NCBI GenBank assembly: GCA_910575555.1
Contig: CAJTFX010000035.1
Span: 1-45,082 of the forward strand
DNA from: Lachnospiraceae bacterium
Lineage (GTDB): Bacteria; Bacillota; Clostridia; Lachnospirales; Lachnospiraceae
Length of the DNA stretch: 45,082 nt
Direction: 5' to 3'
This document shows positions 16,022-24,056 of this stretch, in pieces. The number at the start of each line of letters is the position of its first letter. Positions within the stretch are counted from its first letter, which is position 1. Below the pieces are notes generated by a model. That model was not told the DNA's origin and did not search any database. It saw only the letters and a program-made list of their open reading frames with translations. A program made the translations under genes and the position numbers.

Positions 16022-18347
16022 ACTTGTTCCTATATCTGCCAAAATTCACCGCAAGCAAAGTAAAATGACACGTATCTGCATTACCCTTGCGGTTCTTTTG
16101 GTTGCTGTCATGTTCGGGCTTGCGGATATGTATTTACAGGGTGTTACAAGGCATCAAATGGAGGAAAGCGGTAACTGGCATTATGAGTTTCATTCTATTG
16201 ATACACAAACGGCTTCCTTTATTTCAGCACGTCCGGAAACAGAGGTTTCCGGATGGCATAATACGGTTTCTTCCGAAGCAGGATATTCTATAAAAGGACA
16301 GACCATTTCAATTAGTGCGCAAGAAAGAAAAGTTTTTGAGAATATATTTCTGAATGAAATTATAGAGGGGGAATATCCAAATGCGTCAGGCGAGATTGCC
16401 GTATCTTCTTCGCTCAAGGATACTGTTTCTATTTCATTGAATGAGACGGTCGAATTATACAAATCAGACGGAAGCGTAACAGCTTATTCGGTAGTTGGTT
16501 TTTTAGATGATACAGAAACCTCACGTTTGGTTGAGGGAGATACACCGATTGCAGTAATGACGCCAACAGGATTCGGGGCACTTGTGGTTGCTGACGCTGA
16601 TACAAGTTATGTTGTTCAATTTTCGCGTATATGCAATATACCGGATATAATCAAGGGTATAAAGGAAAGTAATCATCTATCGGAGGAGCAGATGACAGGG
16701 AATATCCCTCTTTTGAGTATACAAGGACAGATAGCAGGGAAAACAGGTGTAGACCAGATTTATCAAGTCGCTTTTATCCTCTCTGTTATCGTTATGGTGA
16801 CCTGTATTCTGATGATTTCAAGCAGTTTGAACAGTAATGTTGCAGAGCGGACAGAATTTTTTGGTATGCTTCGGTGTTTGGGCGCAACGAAAAGGCAGAT
16901 CATGCGGTTTGTGCGTTTAGAGGGAATCTATTGGTGCAGAACAGCTATCCCGATTGGGATTATACTCTCTATACTGATTGTTTGGATTTTATCTGCTGCT
17001 ATGCGGGTAATAAATCCTCTATGGTTTTCTGCTATGCCGGTTTTTGGCATAAGTTGGATCAGTATCATTGCAAGTATTTTGTTAGGACTGCTGACTGTTT
17101 TACTTGCCGTACGTTCTCCGGCAAAAAGAGCAGCAAAAGTCTCTCCGCTTATGGCTATATCGGGAAATGCCGGACAAATGGCTTCATTTCGTAAGTCGGC
17201 AAATACAAAGGCTTTTAAGATTGAAATTGCAATGGGTATTCATCATGCAAAATCAAAGAAAAGAAATTTTGTTTTAATGACGGGGGCATTTGCTGTCTGT
17301 ATTACGCTGTTTCTCACATTCAGTACGCTGATTGATTTTATGAAAAATGCTTTTGTGCCGCCGGAATATACGCCGGAATTGTCTATAGCAAGTGAAACCA
17401 ATACTTGTTCGATTGACAACAAACTGTTAGAACAGATCAAGCAAAACAATTTTGTCAAACGGGCATACGGGCGAATGTTTGCCTATAATGTCCCAACAGA
17501 AAGCAGTGGGAAAAGTTACAATGCAAACCTTATATCTTATGAAGAAAATCAATTTGGGTGGGCGGCAGATTCTCTAGTATCCGGCTCCATAGATACAGTC
17601 ATGCAGCAGGAAAATCAAATATTATTCGTACAGACGGGAAATATTGACGTGAATGTTGGTGACAATATAACCTTATCTATCAATGACAGGACGCAGACCG
17701 TTACGGTTGCTGGAATTTTATCTGACAGTCCTTTAGCCCGTGTAGAGGGAACGGAGACCTTTTTCTGTTCAGAAAAAACCTTTACTGCATTGACTGGTGA
17801 AACCGGCTATACTATTATAGATATTCAATTTGAGAATAATGCTTCCAGCGGAAACGTAGAAACAATCGTAAACCTGTTCCCTAATGGCGGGGTGATATTT
17901 TCAGACAGCCTTTCAAAAGTGCAACAGCAAAGAAACCTGTATCACACTTTCGCTATCCTTGTTTATGGTTTTCTTTCTATTATTGTTGCAATTACTGTTT
18001 TCCATATTATGAATACAATCAATATGGGGGTAGCTGCAAAAATGAAAGAATATGGAGGTATGCGGGCAATCGGAATGAGTGACCGACAGCTTGTAAAAAT
18101 GATAATTGCAGAAGCGGGAACTTATGCAGTAAATGGAGCAATTTGGGGCTGCATCATAGGCCTTCCTATGCACTGGGTTATCTTTGTGAGCCTGATAACA
18201 AATATTTGGGGAACCGCATGGAGCGTTCCGTTCATTCCTCTTATCCTTATAATTGCTATTGTTCTGTTTACTTCTCTTTTAGCGGTTCGAGAACCAGCAA
18301 AACGATTGCAGAGAATGTCTATTGTTGAAAACATCAGCGCACAATAA
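16005..18347 (+). CDS. ABC transporter permease with two FtsX domains
   Basis: 780 residues; ATG 16005 follows GGGAGGGAGAG. It has an N-terminal membrane helix (about 25-45) and a large extracellular domain (about 45-255). A first FtsX block of three helices (about 260-400) contains TEFFGMLRCLGATKRQIMRF. A further helix (about 430) and second extracellular domain follow, then a closing FtsX block (about 650-770) with MKEYGGMRAIGMSDRQLVKM. The two 'RxxGA/M' coupling segments fit contact with the ATPase. It is longer than BceB-type permeases and closer in layout to the duplicated FtsX permeases seen in cationic-peptide modules. Substrate unknown. Confidence 0.92.
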   Translation: MKHYLKLVPISAKIHRKQSKMTRICITLAVLLVAVMFGLADMYLQGVTRHQMEESGNWHYEFHSIDTQTASFISARPETEVSGWHNTVSSEAGYSIKGQTISISAQERKVFENIFLNEIIEGEYPNASGEIAVSSSLKDTVSISLNETVELYKSDGSVTAYSVVGFLDDTETSRLVEGDTPIAVMTPTGFGALVVADADTSYVVQFSRICNIPDIIKGIKESNHLSEEQMTGNIPLLSIQGQIAGKTGVDQIYQVAFILSVIVMVTCILMISSSLNSNVAERTEFFGMLRCLGATKRQIMRFVRLEGIYWCRTAIPIGIILSILIVWILSAAMRVINPLWFSAMPVFGISWISIIASILLGLLTVLLAVRSPAKRAAKVSPLMAISGNAGQMASFRKSANTKAFKIEIAMGIHHAKSKKRNFVLMTGAFAVCITLFLTFSTLIDFMKNAFVPPEYTPELSIASETNTCSIDNKLLEQIKQNNFVKRAYGRMFAYNVPTESSGKSYNANLISYEENQFGWAADSLVSGSIDTVMQQENQILFVQTGNIDVNVGDNITLSINDRTQTVTVAGILSDSPLARVEGTETFFCSEKTFTALTGETGYTIIDIQFENNASSGNVETIVNLFPNGGVIFSDSLSKVQQQRNLYHTFAILVYGFLSIIVAITVFHIMNTINMGVAAKMKEYGGMRAIGMSDRQLVKMIIAEAGTYAVNGAIWGCIIGLPMHWVIFVSLITNIWGTAWSVPFIPLILIIAIVLFTSLLAVREPAKRLQRMSIVENISAQ

Positions 18348-18363
18348 ATTTTCACTCTTTCTT

Positions 18364-18398
18364 GAGCGGGCAGCTTAAAAAGTTACCCGCTCTTTTTT
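18364..18398 (+). terminator. Terminator of the ABC operon
   Basis: GAGCGGG (18364-18370) pairs with CCCGCTC (18386-18392) and is followed by TTTTTT. Confidence 0.85.
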
Positions 18399-18400
18399 AC

Positions 18401-18441
18401 CTTACAAATCCGTAAGCTAAAATTCATCTTAAAGTAAGCTG
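18401..18441 (+). promoter_or_regulatory. Second copy of the putative response-regulator box
   Basis: CTTACAAATCCGTAAG followed by GTAAGCTG at identical spacing to the copy at 15246-15286. It sits just past the ABC terminator and ~150 nt before the orphan winged-helix gene, so both transcripts are probably controlled by the same regulator. Confidence 0.62.
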
Positions 18442-18587
18442 ATATTGATAAAATACAAATAAAGCATCTGGTGCCTTTTGCAGTGTTCCGGTTCACTTTA
18501 TTAGGTTTCAATGATATAGGGAGGTGATAGGGGATAAGATGAAACAGATATAGGATGGAGCTGTTTATCATAAGACAGGTGATTATA

Positions 18588-19022
18588 ATGAGTAAAATAG
18601 TAATATTATCTTTTTCGGAAGGTGAAGAAGAAGTATGTCAGAGAATATTGCAAATTGTAAGTGAAAGCACTCGCTTCGAAGGCTGTAATGAGCTTCAAGG
18701 AGAAAAGAACATTAGTATTGGAGAAATGAAGCTGAACTTGTTAGAGAGGAATGTGATCATACATGGTATGGAGGTTATGCTTACCAATAGGGAGTTTGAA
18801 ATACTGTATTTATTAGCGCAGAGTCCCGGCAGAATATACAGTAAAGAACAGATTTATGATATTGTCTGGCAGGAGCCTTATTCTGGTGATTATAATATTG
18901 TCATGAGCCATATCCACCATATAAGGGAAAAGATAGAGGACAATCCGGGCAAGCCGCTTTACATACAGACCGTATGGGGCATTGGCTATCGGTTTAACAA
19001 AAATTTAAGCAGCAGTCTGTGA
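18588..19022 (+). CDS. Winged-helix transcriptional regulator without a receiver domain
   Basis: 144 residues from ATG 18588 (AGGTGA six bases before). An in-frame ATG at 18555 directly follows a 4-codon mini-ORF (18539-18553) with its own GGGAGGTG site, so coupled initiation there is possible. The C-terminal ~95 residues are an OmpR-type winged helix (LTNREFEILYLLAQSPGRIY, then VWGIGYRF). The N-terminal ~45 residues start like a receiver (MSKIVILSF) but are far too short and lack the phospho-acceptor aspartate. It probably acts without phosphorylation, for example by competing for or sharing the boxes of the two-component system. Confidence 0.82.
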   Translation: MSKIVILSFSEGEEEVCQRILQIVSESTRFEGCNELQGEKNISIGEMKLNLLERNVIIHGMEVMLTNREFEILYLLAQSPGRIYSKEQIYDIVWQEPYSGDYNIVMSHIHHIREKIEDNPGKPLYIQTVWGIGYRFNKNLSSSL

Positions 19023-19041
19023 TGTGAAAACAGATTGCTGC

Positions 19042-19299
19042 TTATTTTTTGTCCTGTACGCCTAAGAGGTATTCGCAGGATACATGGAAGAACTCTGCCA
19101 GAGCCACCACTTCATAATCCGGAACGAACCTTGTCCCTTTTTCAATCCGTAAAACAGTCAGGTCGCTAAACTCATATCCGGCAAGCTGGAGCTGCTCGGC
19201 AAGGGCTTTCTGTGACAGCTTCCTTTCCGTCCGCAGTTCCATAACCCTTTGACCAATCAGATTTTTGGAGTTGCTTTCTTTGTTCCAATAGATTTTAAT
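19042..19299 (-). CDS. XRE-family HTH regulator, possible ATT start
   Basis: The frame is open from ATT 19299 (IKIYWNKESNSKNLIGQRVM) to 19042, 85 residues; the first ATG is only at 19242, inside the first HTH helix (VMELRTERKLSQKALAEQLQ). The full HTH_3 fold (KNLIGQRV through VSCEYLLG) needs the upstream part. The stop just before it (TAG) and the lack of ATG/GTG/TTG suggest either an ATT start with TAGGA as ribosome site or a mutated start codon. Target unknown. It is convergent with the winged-helix gene. Confidence 0.7.
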   Translation of the reverse strand: MKIYWNKESNSKNLIGQRVMELRTERKLSQKALAEQLQLAGYEFSDLTVLRIEKGTRFVPDYEVVALAEFFHVSCEYLLGVQDKK

Positions 19300-19476
19300 A
19301 TCCTACCACCAACTTTCTAAAGATGAAGTTCCTTATCATTGATTTTACGAAATATTGTTGATAATATACTTCTAAAGATGAAGTGTAGAAGAATTATCTT
19401 GTGGAAAGAAAATTGGGGATTGATAATACTGCCTGTAAAATGCAAAATTACGTTTAACAGAAAGGTGGAAACAGAC

Positions 19477-19812
19477 ATGAATGAAGTTTTTGAAACATTG
19501 GCAGGTGTCTTTGAGGAACTGCGCAGCGAATCAGAGGACAGGGAGTATTCCGTCCAGACGGAGGAAGCAAAAGCAGCCAGCCGGAAACTGAAAAAGAAGC
19601 AGAAGGCATTTGAAGCATATCTTTCCAAGCTGCCGAAAGAGGACAGGGAGTTTGTGGAGGACTATATGGATGCGGTGGATCATGCCCATTACAAGGAGGA
19701 ACAGAGGGCATATTATCAGGGATTTGTGGACAGTGTACAGGTTCTTGACGGACTGGGCATTATAAAAAAGCGTATGCGGATAAAGGAGCTTCTTAAAAAA
19801 TTCAGCAGATAG
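19477..19812 (+). CDS. Small helical ICE protein of unknown function
   Basis: 111 residues from ATG 19477, following AGAAAGGTGG. It is rich in charged residues and helical: a first acidic part (MNEVFETLAGVFEELRSESE), a Lys-rich coiled coil (ASRKLKKKQKAFEAYLSKL), then a compact end with YYQGFVDSVQVLDGLGI. It resembles the small DUF6809-like proteins of Firmicutes ICEs, but I am not certain. A position between two XRE regulators is typical for ICE control regions. No membrane segment or catalytic motif is visible. Confidence 0.65.
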   Translation: MNEVFETLAGVFEELRSESEDREYSVQTEEAKAASRKLKKKQKAFEAYLSKLPKEDREFVEDYMDAVDHAHYKEEQRAYYQGFVDSVQVLDGLGIIKKRMRIKELLKKFSR

Positions 19813-19911
19813 ATAAAGAGGTGGCTGGCAGGACAGAAGGCGAGCCACCTTTTTGCATAGTTCAGAAAAATCCAGAAATACTCATGAAAAAATTCAGATG
19901 TTGGGGATATT

Positions 19912-20259
19912 CTATTCTTTGGGATGTTTGTATGTCCGAAGATAGGCTTCCACAATAGCAAGGATTGTTGTTATCTGTTCCTCCGTACATTGTGACAGAT
20001 AGACCAGCAGACGCTTGTAATCGAGATTGTCTGCCGGGGCATCTGGATAGAAAAACGGATCGGCGGAAATATGTAAGGCTTGTATGAGCTGCCTTAGCTT
20101 TTCAATGCTTGGCACGTTTCCATGATTTTCGATTTCCTTGATATAGCGGGAGGAAACGCCGGATTTTTCAGCCAGTTCTTCATAGGTCAGCTTCTGGTCG
20201 GTTCTGGCTTTCTTCAGACGGAATCCCATTTCCTTGTCAATTTTCTTTTTTCTTGCCAT
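19912..20259 (-). CDS. XRE-family HTH transcriptional regulator
   Basis: 115 residues. Residues 10-70 form a clear HTH_3 domain (MGFRLKKARTDQKLTYEELA, SGVSSRYIKEIENHG, SIEKLRQLIQAL). The C-terminal helix pair (LVYLSQCTEEQITTILAIVE) probably dimerises. The start has GGAGGTGC 6-13 nt upstream on the minus strand. The divergent upstream DNA carries three TGCAC-containing sites (20287-20345), likely its own operator. This type commonly represses ICE transfer genes. Confidence 0.88.
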   Translation of the reverse strand: MARKKKIDKEMGFRLKKARTDQKLTYEELAEKSGVSSRYIKEIENHGNVPSIEKLRQLIQALHISADPFFYPDAPADNLDYKRLLVYLSQCTEEQITTILAIVEAYLRTYKHPKE

Positions 20260-20286
20260 ATATGCACCTCCATGTATAGTGTATAT

Positions 20287-20345
20287 TGCACATTTTACTT
20301 TTAAAATGCACTAATAAATCACTTTATCAGAGGGGCATAATGCAC
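20287..20345. promoter_or_regulatory. Probable XRE operator cluster
   Basis: Three sites, ATTGCACA (20286), AATGCACT (20305) and AATGCACA (20339), lie upstream of the XRE gene, with CATTTTA/TAAAATG dyad symmetry at 20291-20308. A weaker ATTGCAT is at 20371. The rest of 20380-20620 shows nothing I can call. Confidence 0.5.
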
Positions 20346-20621
20346 ATAGAAGAATAAAAAGACTTTGGATATTGCATATAAAAAAACGCAGTATCCAGAG
20401 GTTTTTTGCGTGAATTTTTATCCTTTGGGTACGTTCAGGGGAATTTATGTGTTCTGAATGGTCTGAGGGATATTTTTTTGACTTTTTGAACCTGTCCGGC
20501 TTCTGGCGTGGAAAGGCTCTTTTATAAGGTGTTTTACAGGCAGTGAAGCAGGATATACCCTGATAAGTGAATTATACGCTCCCGTAGCGTATGGAGAAAA
20601 AAGAATAACAGATATGAATAA

Positions 20622-20657
20622 CGTCCAGCGGGCATTTTGCCTGTCCGGGCGTTTTTT
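20622..20657 (+). terminator. Hairpin with T-run upstream of the sigma-like gene
   Basis: CGTCCAGCGGGCA and TGCCTGTCCGGGCG form an imperfect hairpin around TTTT, followed by TTTTTT. It may end a short leader transcript about 130 nt before the sigma-like gene. Confidence 0.5.
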
Positions 20658-20785
20658 ATATACAAAATTTTTCAACAAATTTTGCACCCACCCGAACATC
20701 AGCCTACCGCTATTTGGCAGATACAACGGAAAGGGAAAAGGCGTATGCCTTTGTCACGTCACAGCGGGGGAGGAGGTGAACTCGT

Positions 20786-21226
20786 ATGAAGAAACCTTCT
20801 TGCCATGATGAAATGACGGTCAGGCATCGCTTTGACCGCCTGTGCCAGATGTCGCTCAAGGGCGAAGCAATTAACTATTACCGGCACATGGATTACCGCA
20901 GGGAACATGAAGCCATGTTTTCTGAACTGTCTGAAAAGGAGCTGAACCAGTTGTTTGTTATGGATGAATACGGAGTGGAAAACAGCCATTTTACAGTGCA
21001 TGGATATGACATTGAGGTGAAAGACACCCTGATTGCAGAAGCGTTGCAGGCACTTTCGGAACGGAAGCGGAATGTAATACTACTTTCGTATTTTCTGGAA
21101 ATGAGCGATGCGGATATAGCAAGGGAGATGAACCTTGTCCGAAGCACAGTCCATGAACACCGGACACGCTCACTTGAGATTTTAAGGAAGATTATGGAGG
21201 GAAAAGCAGATGAAACAGAGATGTAA
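20786..21226 (+). CDS. Sigma-70-family-like regulator of the ICE
   Basis: 146 residues, start after GGGGGAGGAGGTG. The C-terminal half (about 85-140) is a sigma region-4-type HTH: LQALSERKRNVILLSYFLEM, SDADIAREMNLVRSTVHEHR. The N-terminal half (about 1-60) looks like a reduced region 2 without a clear -10 recognition helix. Proteins of this kind are found in Tn916/Tn1549-type ICEs just before the small HTH protein and are thought to control excision and transfer genes. It overlaps the next gene by 17 nt. Confidence 0.85.
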   Translation: MKKPSCHDEMTVRHRFDRLCQMSLKGEAINYYRHMDYRREHEAMFSELSEKELNQLFVMDEYGVENSHFTVHGYDIEVKDTLIAEALQALSERKRNVILLSYFLEMSDADIAREMNLVRSTVHEHRTRSLEILRKIMEGKADETEM

Positions 21227-21458
21227 GAACAGAGAAGAAAAGAATTTGTTGCCTTTCCATATCATTAAGGCAGCATCAGAAGGCGATGTACTGGCAATCA
21301 ACACAGTCCTGAAGCATTATGAGGGATACATAATTACCCTGTCCACCCGGAAGATGTATGACGAGGGAGGGCGGCTTCATTATTGTGTCGATGAAACACT
21401 GCGCCGGAGGCTTGAAACAAAGCTAATCACAAAGATACTGGCGTTTGAAGCGGTATAA
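21210..21458 (+). CDS. Conjugative-transposon HTH protein (HTH_16-like)
   Basis: 82 residues; its start lies inside the sigma-like gene, with GGAGGGAAAAG before it. The motif LLPFHIIKAASEGDVLAINT, followed by VLKHYEGYIITLS, matches the helix-turn-helix family that pairs with the sigma-like protein in Tn916-type elements. It may be an accessory subunit. A hairpin terminator with AAAGGGC/GCCCTTT (21457-21479) follows directly. Confidence 0.82.
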   Translation: MKQRCKNREEKNLLPFHIIKAASEGDVLAINTVLKHYEGYIITLSTRKMYDEGGRLHYCVDETLRRRLETKLITKILAFEAV

Positions 21459-21479
21459 AGGGCGGCTTGCTGCCCTTTT
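21457..21479 (+). terminator. Terminator of the sigma-HTH pair
   Basis: AAAGGGC (21457-21463) pairs with GCCCTTT (21472-21478), followed by T-rich sequence. Confidence 0.75.
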
Positions 21480-21589
21480 CCATAGCTGACAGGATTTACA
21501 GCGGTGTACCTTGAAAATTGAATATACAATAACCTCATAGGACGTGAGAAACTGTGGAGCTACGCAGCAGATACGCTAGGACTGTCTGT

Positions 21590-21888
21590 TCCGGTAAGGA
21601 ATTGAAAGTGAAGAAGCATCTGATGATGTTGAAGCAAAGGCACGAGCGAAAAAATATCAGTGTTGGAGTAGAAAACTTCCTGTATAGGAAGCGGGGATTC
21701 TATTGGCGAAGAAGCAGTTTCGTGATAATGATACTTCTGGCGAAAGTCAGTCACATAGAAAAGATGATGGTGCAAGTCCAATGTGGGCAGGTTTCCCTCC
21801 TGTCACCTGTGAGGATATTTTTAATATGTTTATCAATGAAAGTTTATCTTACAGACGAATTTTCATTGATAAACATATCAAAAAATAA
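21590..21888 (+). pseudogene. Fragmentary coding remnant upstream of the recombinases
   Basis: One frame reads EASDDVEAKARAKKYQCWSR KLPV, hits a TAG at about 21683, and resumes ILLAKKQFRDNDTSGESQSH to a stop at 21888. The composition looks protein-like but no family is recognised and the stop splits it. CTTCCT-GTAT-AGGAAG at the stop is a small palindrome. The last third overlaps a perfect 18-bp inverted repeat. It may be a decayed gene or simply non-coding DNA. Confidence 0.3.
21824..21878. repeat. Perfect 18-bp inverted repeat, 19-nt loop
   Basis: ATATGTTTATCAATGAAA (21824-21841) and its exact complement (21861-21878) enclose a 19-nt spacer. There is no T-run after it on the plus strand, so it is not a standard terminator. 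It lies ~480 nt upstream of the recombinase cluster. Confidence 0.85.
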
Positions 21889-21972
21889 TGATTTGGCGTG
21901 GGACATGATACATATAGGACAAGCAGATGTCAATATAATGGAATGTGGAAAAGTGAAAGAGGTGTATGTATA

Positions 21973-22224
21973 TTGAGCATAGAAGAAATGAAAAATGTGG
22001 ATGTAAGGACAGTAAAAAGGGAGGAACTTGCAGATATAAGAGAAGTGGAAGTAAATAAAAGGAAAAGCCGGGAAGGACAGATTAAGGACTATCTCGAACA
22101 GATTAAGAATCCTTACTGTTATAGATATGGGGAATATGTTGTTAAGATTGGCTTTGAGGATACAACAGTGACACTTACGGATCGGCTGCAGGAGCTGATA
22201 TTAAAAACTGCCAGTGCAATGTGA
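21973..22224 (+). CDS. DUF6870-like small ICE protein
   Basis: 83 residues from TTG 21973 (MSIEEMKNVDVRTV), with AGAGGTG as ribosome site; an upstream ATG at 21898 gives an unlikely extension. The sequence contains the block EQIKNPYCYRYGEYVVKI and ends after a short helical part with LQELILKT. It resembles the DUF6870 family, a regular neighbour of serine or tyrosine recombinases in Firmicutes ICEs. Function unknown. Confidence 0.72.
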   Translation: MSIEEMKNVDVRTVKREELADIREVEVNKRKSREGQIKDYLEQIKNPYCYRYGEYVVKIGFEDTTVTLTDRLQELILKTASAM

Positions 22225-22256
22225 AACTTTCACAAGTGAAATTGCGTATTTCTTCA

Positions 22257-22286
22257 TTGGACAAAAGCGGGAATCTGTGCTAAACT
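22257..22286 (+). promoter_or_regulatory. Probable promoter of the recombinase operon
   Basis: TTGGAC (22257-22262) and TAAACT (22281-22286) are 18 nt apart, about 75 nt before the first recombinase. The palindrome TTTCAC-AA-GTGAAA lies ~15 nt upstream of the -35 and could be an operator. Confidence 0.45.
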
Positions 22287-22361
22287 ATATTCAGGACTAA
22301 ATTCATATGTGGAACCCTGATTTTATGGTTTGTCAGCACTATAAAATTAGGAGGAAGCGGT

Positions 22362-24056
22362 ATGGGTGAATACATTTCATACATATCTTATTTGGCTGCT
22401 GTGTACCTGCGTCTGTCAAAAGAAGATGAAGATTTGCGGGAGAGCAAGGACAAGAAAGAAAGCAACAGCATCGCCAATCAAAAGGCATTGATATTAAAAG
22501 CAATAGAATCTATGCCAAATGTTACCCTTTATGACATTTATATAGATGATGGATTTACAGGACTTAATTTTGAACGTCCAAGTTTTCAGCGTATGTGCCA
22601 GGATATTTACGATGGTAAGGTGAATATGGTCATTGTTAAGGACTTGTCAAGGTTAGGACGTGATTACATTGATTCTGGACGCTATGTGAAAAAAATTTTC
22701 CCGTCCTATCATGTCCGGTTTGTATCTGTACTGGATCATTTTGACAGCCTGACAGCTACGCAAAGCGATGTAAATCTGCTGATTCCGGTCAAAAATTTTG
22801 TAAATGATAATTATAGCCGGGATATATCTGGCAAAGTGAGAAGTCATCAGGAGGTTATGCGTGAAAGCGGGCTGTATATCGGCGCTCATGTTGCATACGG
22901 CTATAAAAAACTGGAAACGGACAGGAATAAAATCATACCAGATGAATATGCGGCTGATATTGTACGCAAGATTTTCGACTGGAAGTTGAAAGGTATGAGT
23001 TCGGCGGCAATCGCTGAAAAACTCAATGAACTTGGTGTAGCAGCGCCTTCCGAGTACAAAAGACAACTTGGGGGAAATTATAAATGCGGTTTTCAGAAAA
23101 ATGCAAAAGCAAAATGGTCGGCGGTATCTATTAACCGCATATTAAAGAACAAGATTTATATAGGTGTGCTTGAACAGGGAAAACGTGAAAAAGTCAATTA
23201 TAAGCTGAATAAGGTTATAGAAAAGCCGGAAACAGAGTGGGCGGTAAAAGAAAATACCCATGAAGCGATTATCAGTAAGGCGGATTTTGAAAATGTGGCA
23301 AAACTCTTAAATCTTGACACCCGTAAATCTCCGGATGAAGAAACTTTGTTCATGCTGTCCGGTTTGATGTTCTGTGGGGAATGTGGCAGGAGTATGGTCA
23401 GACGTTGTAACCGTTATAAAGCGAAACAGAACATATACTATATATGTGCCACTTATAATAAAGGAAAAGGGTGCAGCCGCCACAGCATAAACCAGTCAGT
23501 GGTAGAAGATATACTGCTGGATGCAATCAAAAGGCATATTGAACACGTTGCCAAACTGGATGAACTTTTGACTTTAATGAAAGAGAATGAAGCCTGTTAT
23601 GATGATGTGGTGGCGAATGACCGGGAAATCCTTGCTAAGTATCAAGAGCTGGAACAGTGTAAGAAGGTGGAAATGGCTTTGCACAGAGATCTGGCGGCAG
23701 GGATTATTTCCATAGATGAATATGAGCAGTTTAAAGAAAATTTTGCTCGTAAGTCCGCAGAGATAGAGGAAACAATCAGAAAATTGCAGGCGGAGATAGA
23801 AACAGTTTTTAAAGAAGGACTGTTTGCGAATGAATGGATTGATACATTTACGAAAAAAGGAAATATCACATCGTTAGATAGAAGTATCGTTCTGTCATTA
23901 GTGGAGAAAATTACTGTTTATGAAGAAAACAGAATTGAGATCACCTTTAAGTATCAGGATGAATACGAAACCTTATGTAAAATTACAAGTAGTATTGCCT
24001 GCAATCCTACTGGGCACATTCCGGCATCTATGAAGGGGGTGGGCATCAATGGCTAG
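22362..24056 (+). CDS. Large serine recombinase 1
   Basis: 564 residues; the start has TTAGGAGGAAGC upstream. The N-terminal resolvase domain (about 10-160) carries the catalytic Ser19 in YLRLSKED and the conserved KDLSRLGRDY. It is followed by the 'recombinase' domain (about 190-300), a zinc ribbon with FCGECG and a distal CATYNKGKGC, and a long coiled coil (about 395-480). This is the layout of large serine integrases (TnpX/TndX type). It overlaps recombinase 2 by 8 nt. Three such enzymes in a row make up the integration module of this ICE, possibly working together. Confidence 0.95.
   Translation: MGEYISYISYLAAVYLRLSKEDEDLRESKDKKESNSIANQKALILKAIESMPNVTLYDIYIDDGFTGLNFERPSFQRMCQDIYDGKVNMVIVKDLSRLGRDYIDSGRYVKKIFPSYHVRFVSVLDHFDSLTATQSDVNLLIPVKNFVNDNYSRDISGKVRSHQEVMRESGLYIGAHVAYGYKKLETDRNKIIPDEYAADIVRKIFDWKLKGMSSAAIAEKLNELGVAAPSEYKRQLGGNYKCGFQKNAKAKWSAVSINRILKNKIYIGVLEQGKREKVNYKLNKVIEKPETEWAVKENTHEAIISKADFENVAKLLNLDTRKSPDEETLFMLSGLMFCGECGRSMVRRCNRYKAKQNIYYICATYNKGKGCSRHSINQSVVEDILLDAIKRHIEHVAKLDELLTLMKENEACYDDVVANDREILAKYQELEQCKKVEMALHRDLAAGIISIDEYEQFKENFARKSAEIEETIRKLQAEIETVFKEGLFANEWIDTFTKKGNITSLDRSIVLSLVEKITVYEENRIEITFKYQDEYETLCKITSSIACNPTGHIPASMKGVGING

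Noticed and set aside
21554-21976. 140-codon plus-strand frame upstream of the DUF6870-like gene
   Set aside because: Composition is irregular and another frame in the same stretch looks more protein-like; no ribosome site; overlaps the perfect inverted repeat.
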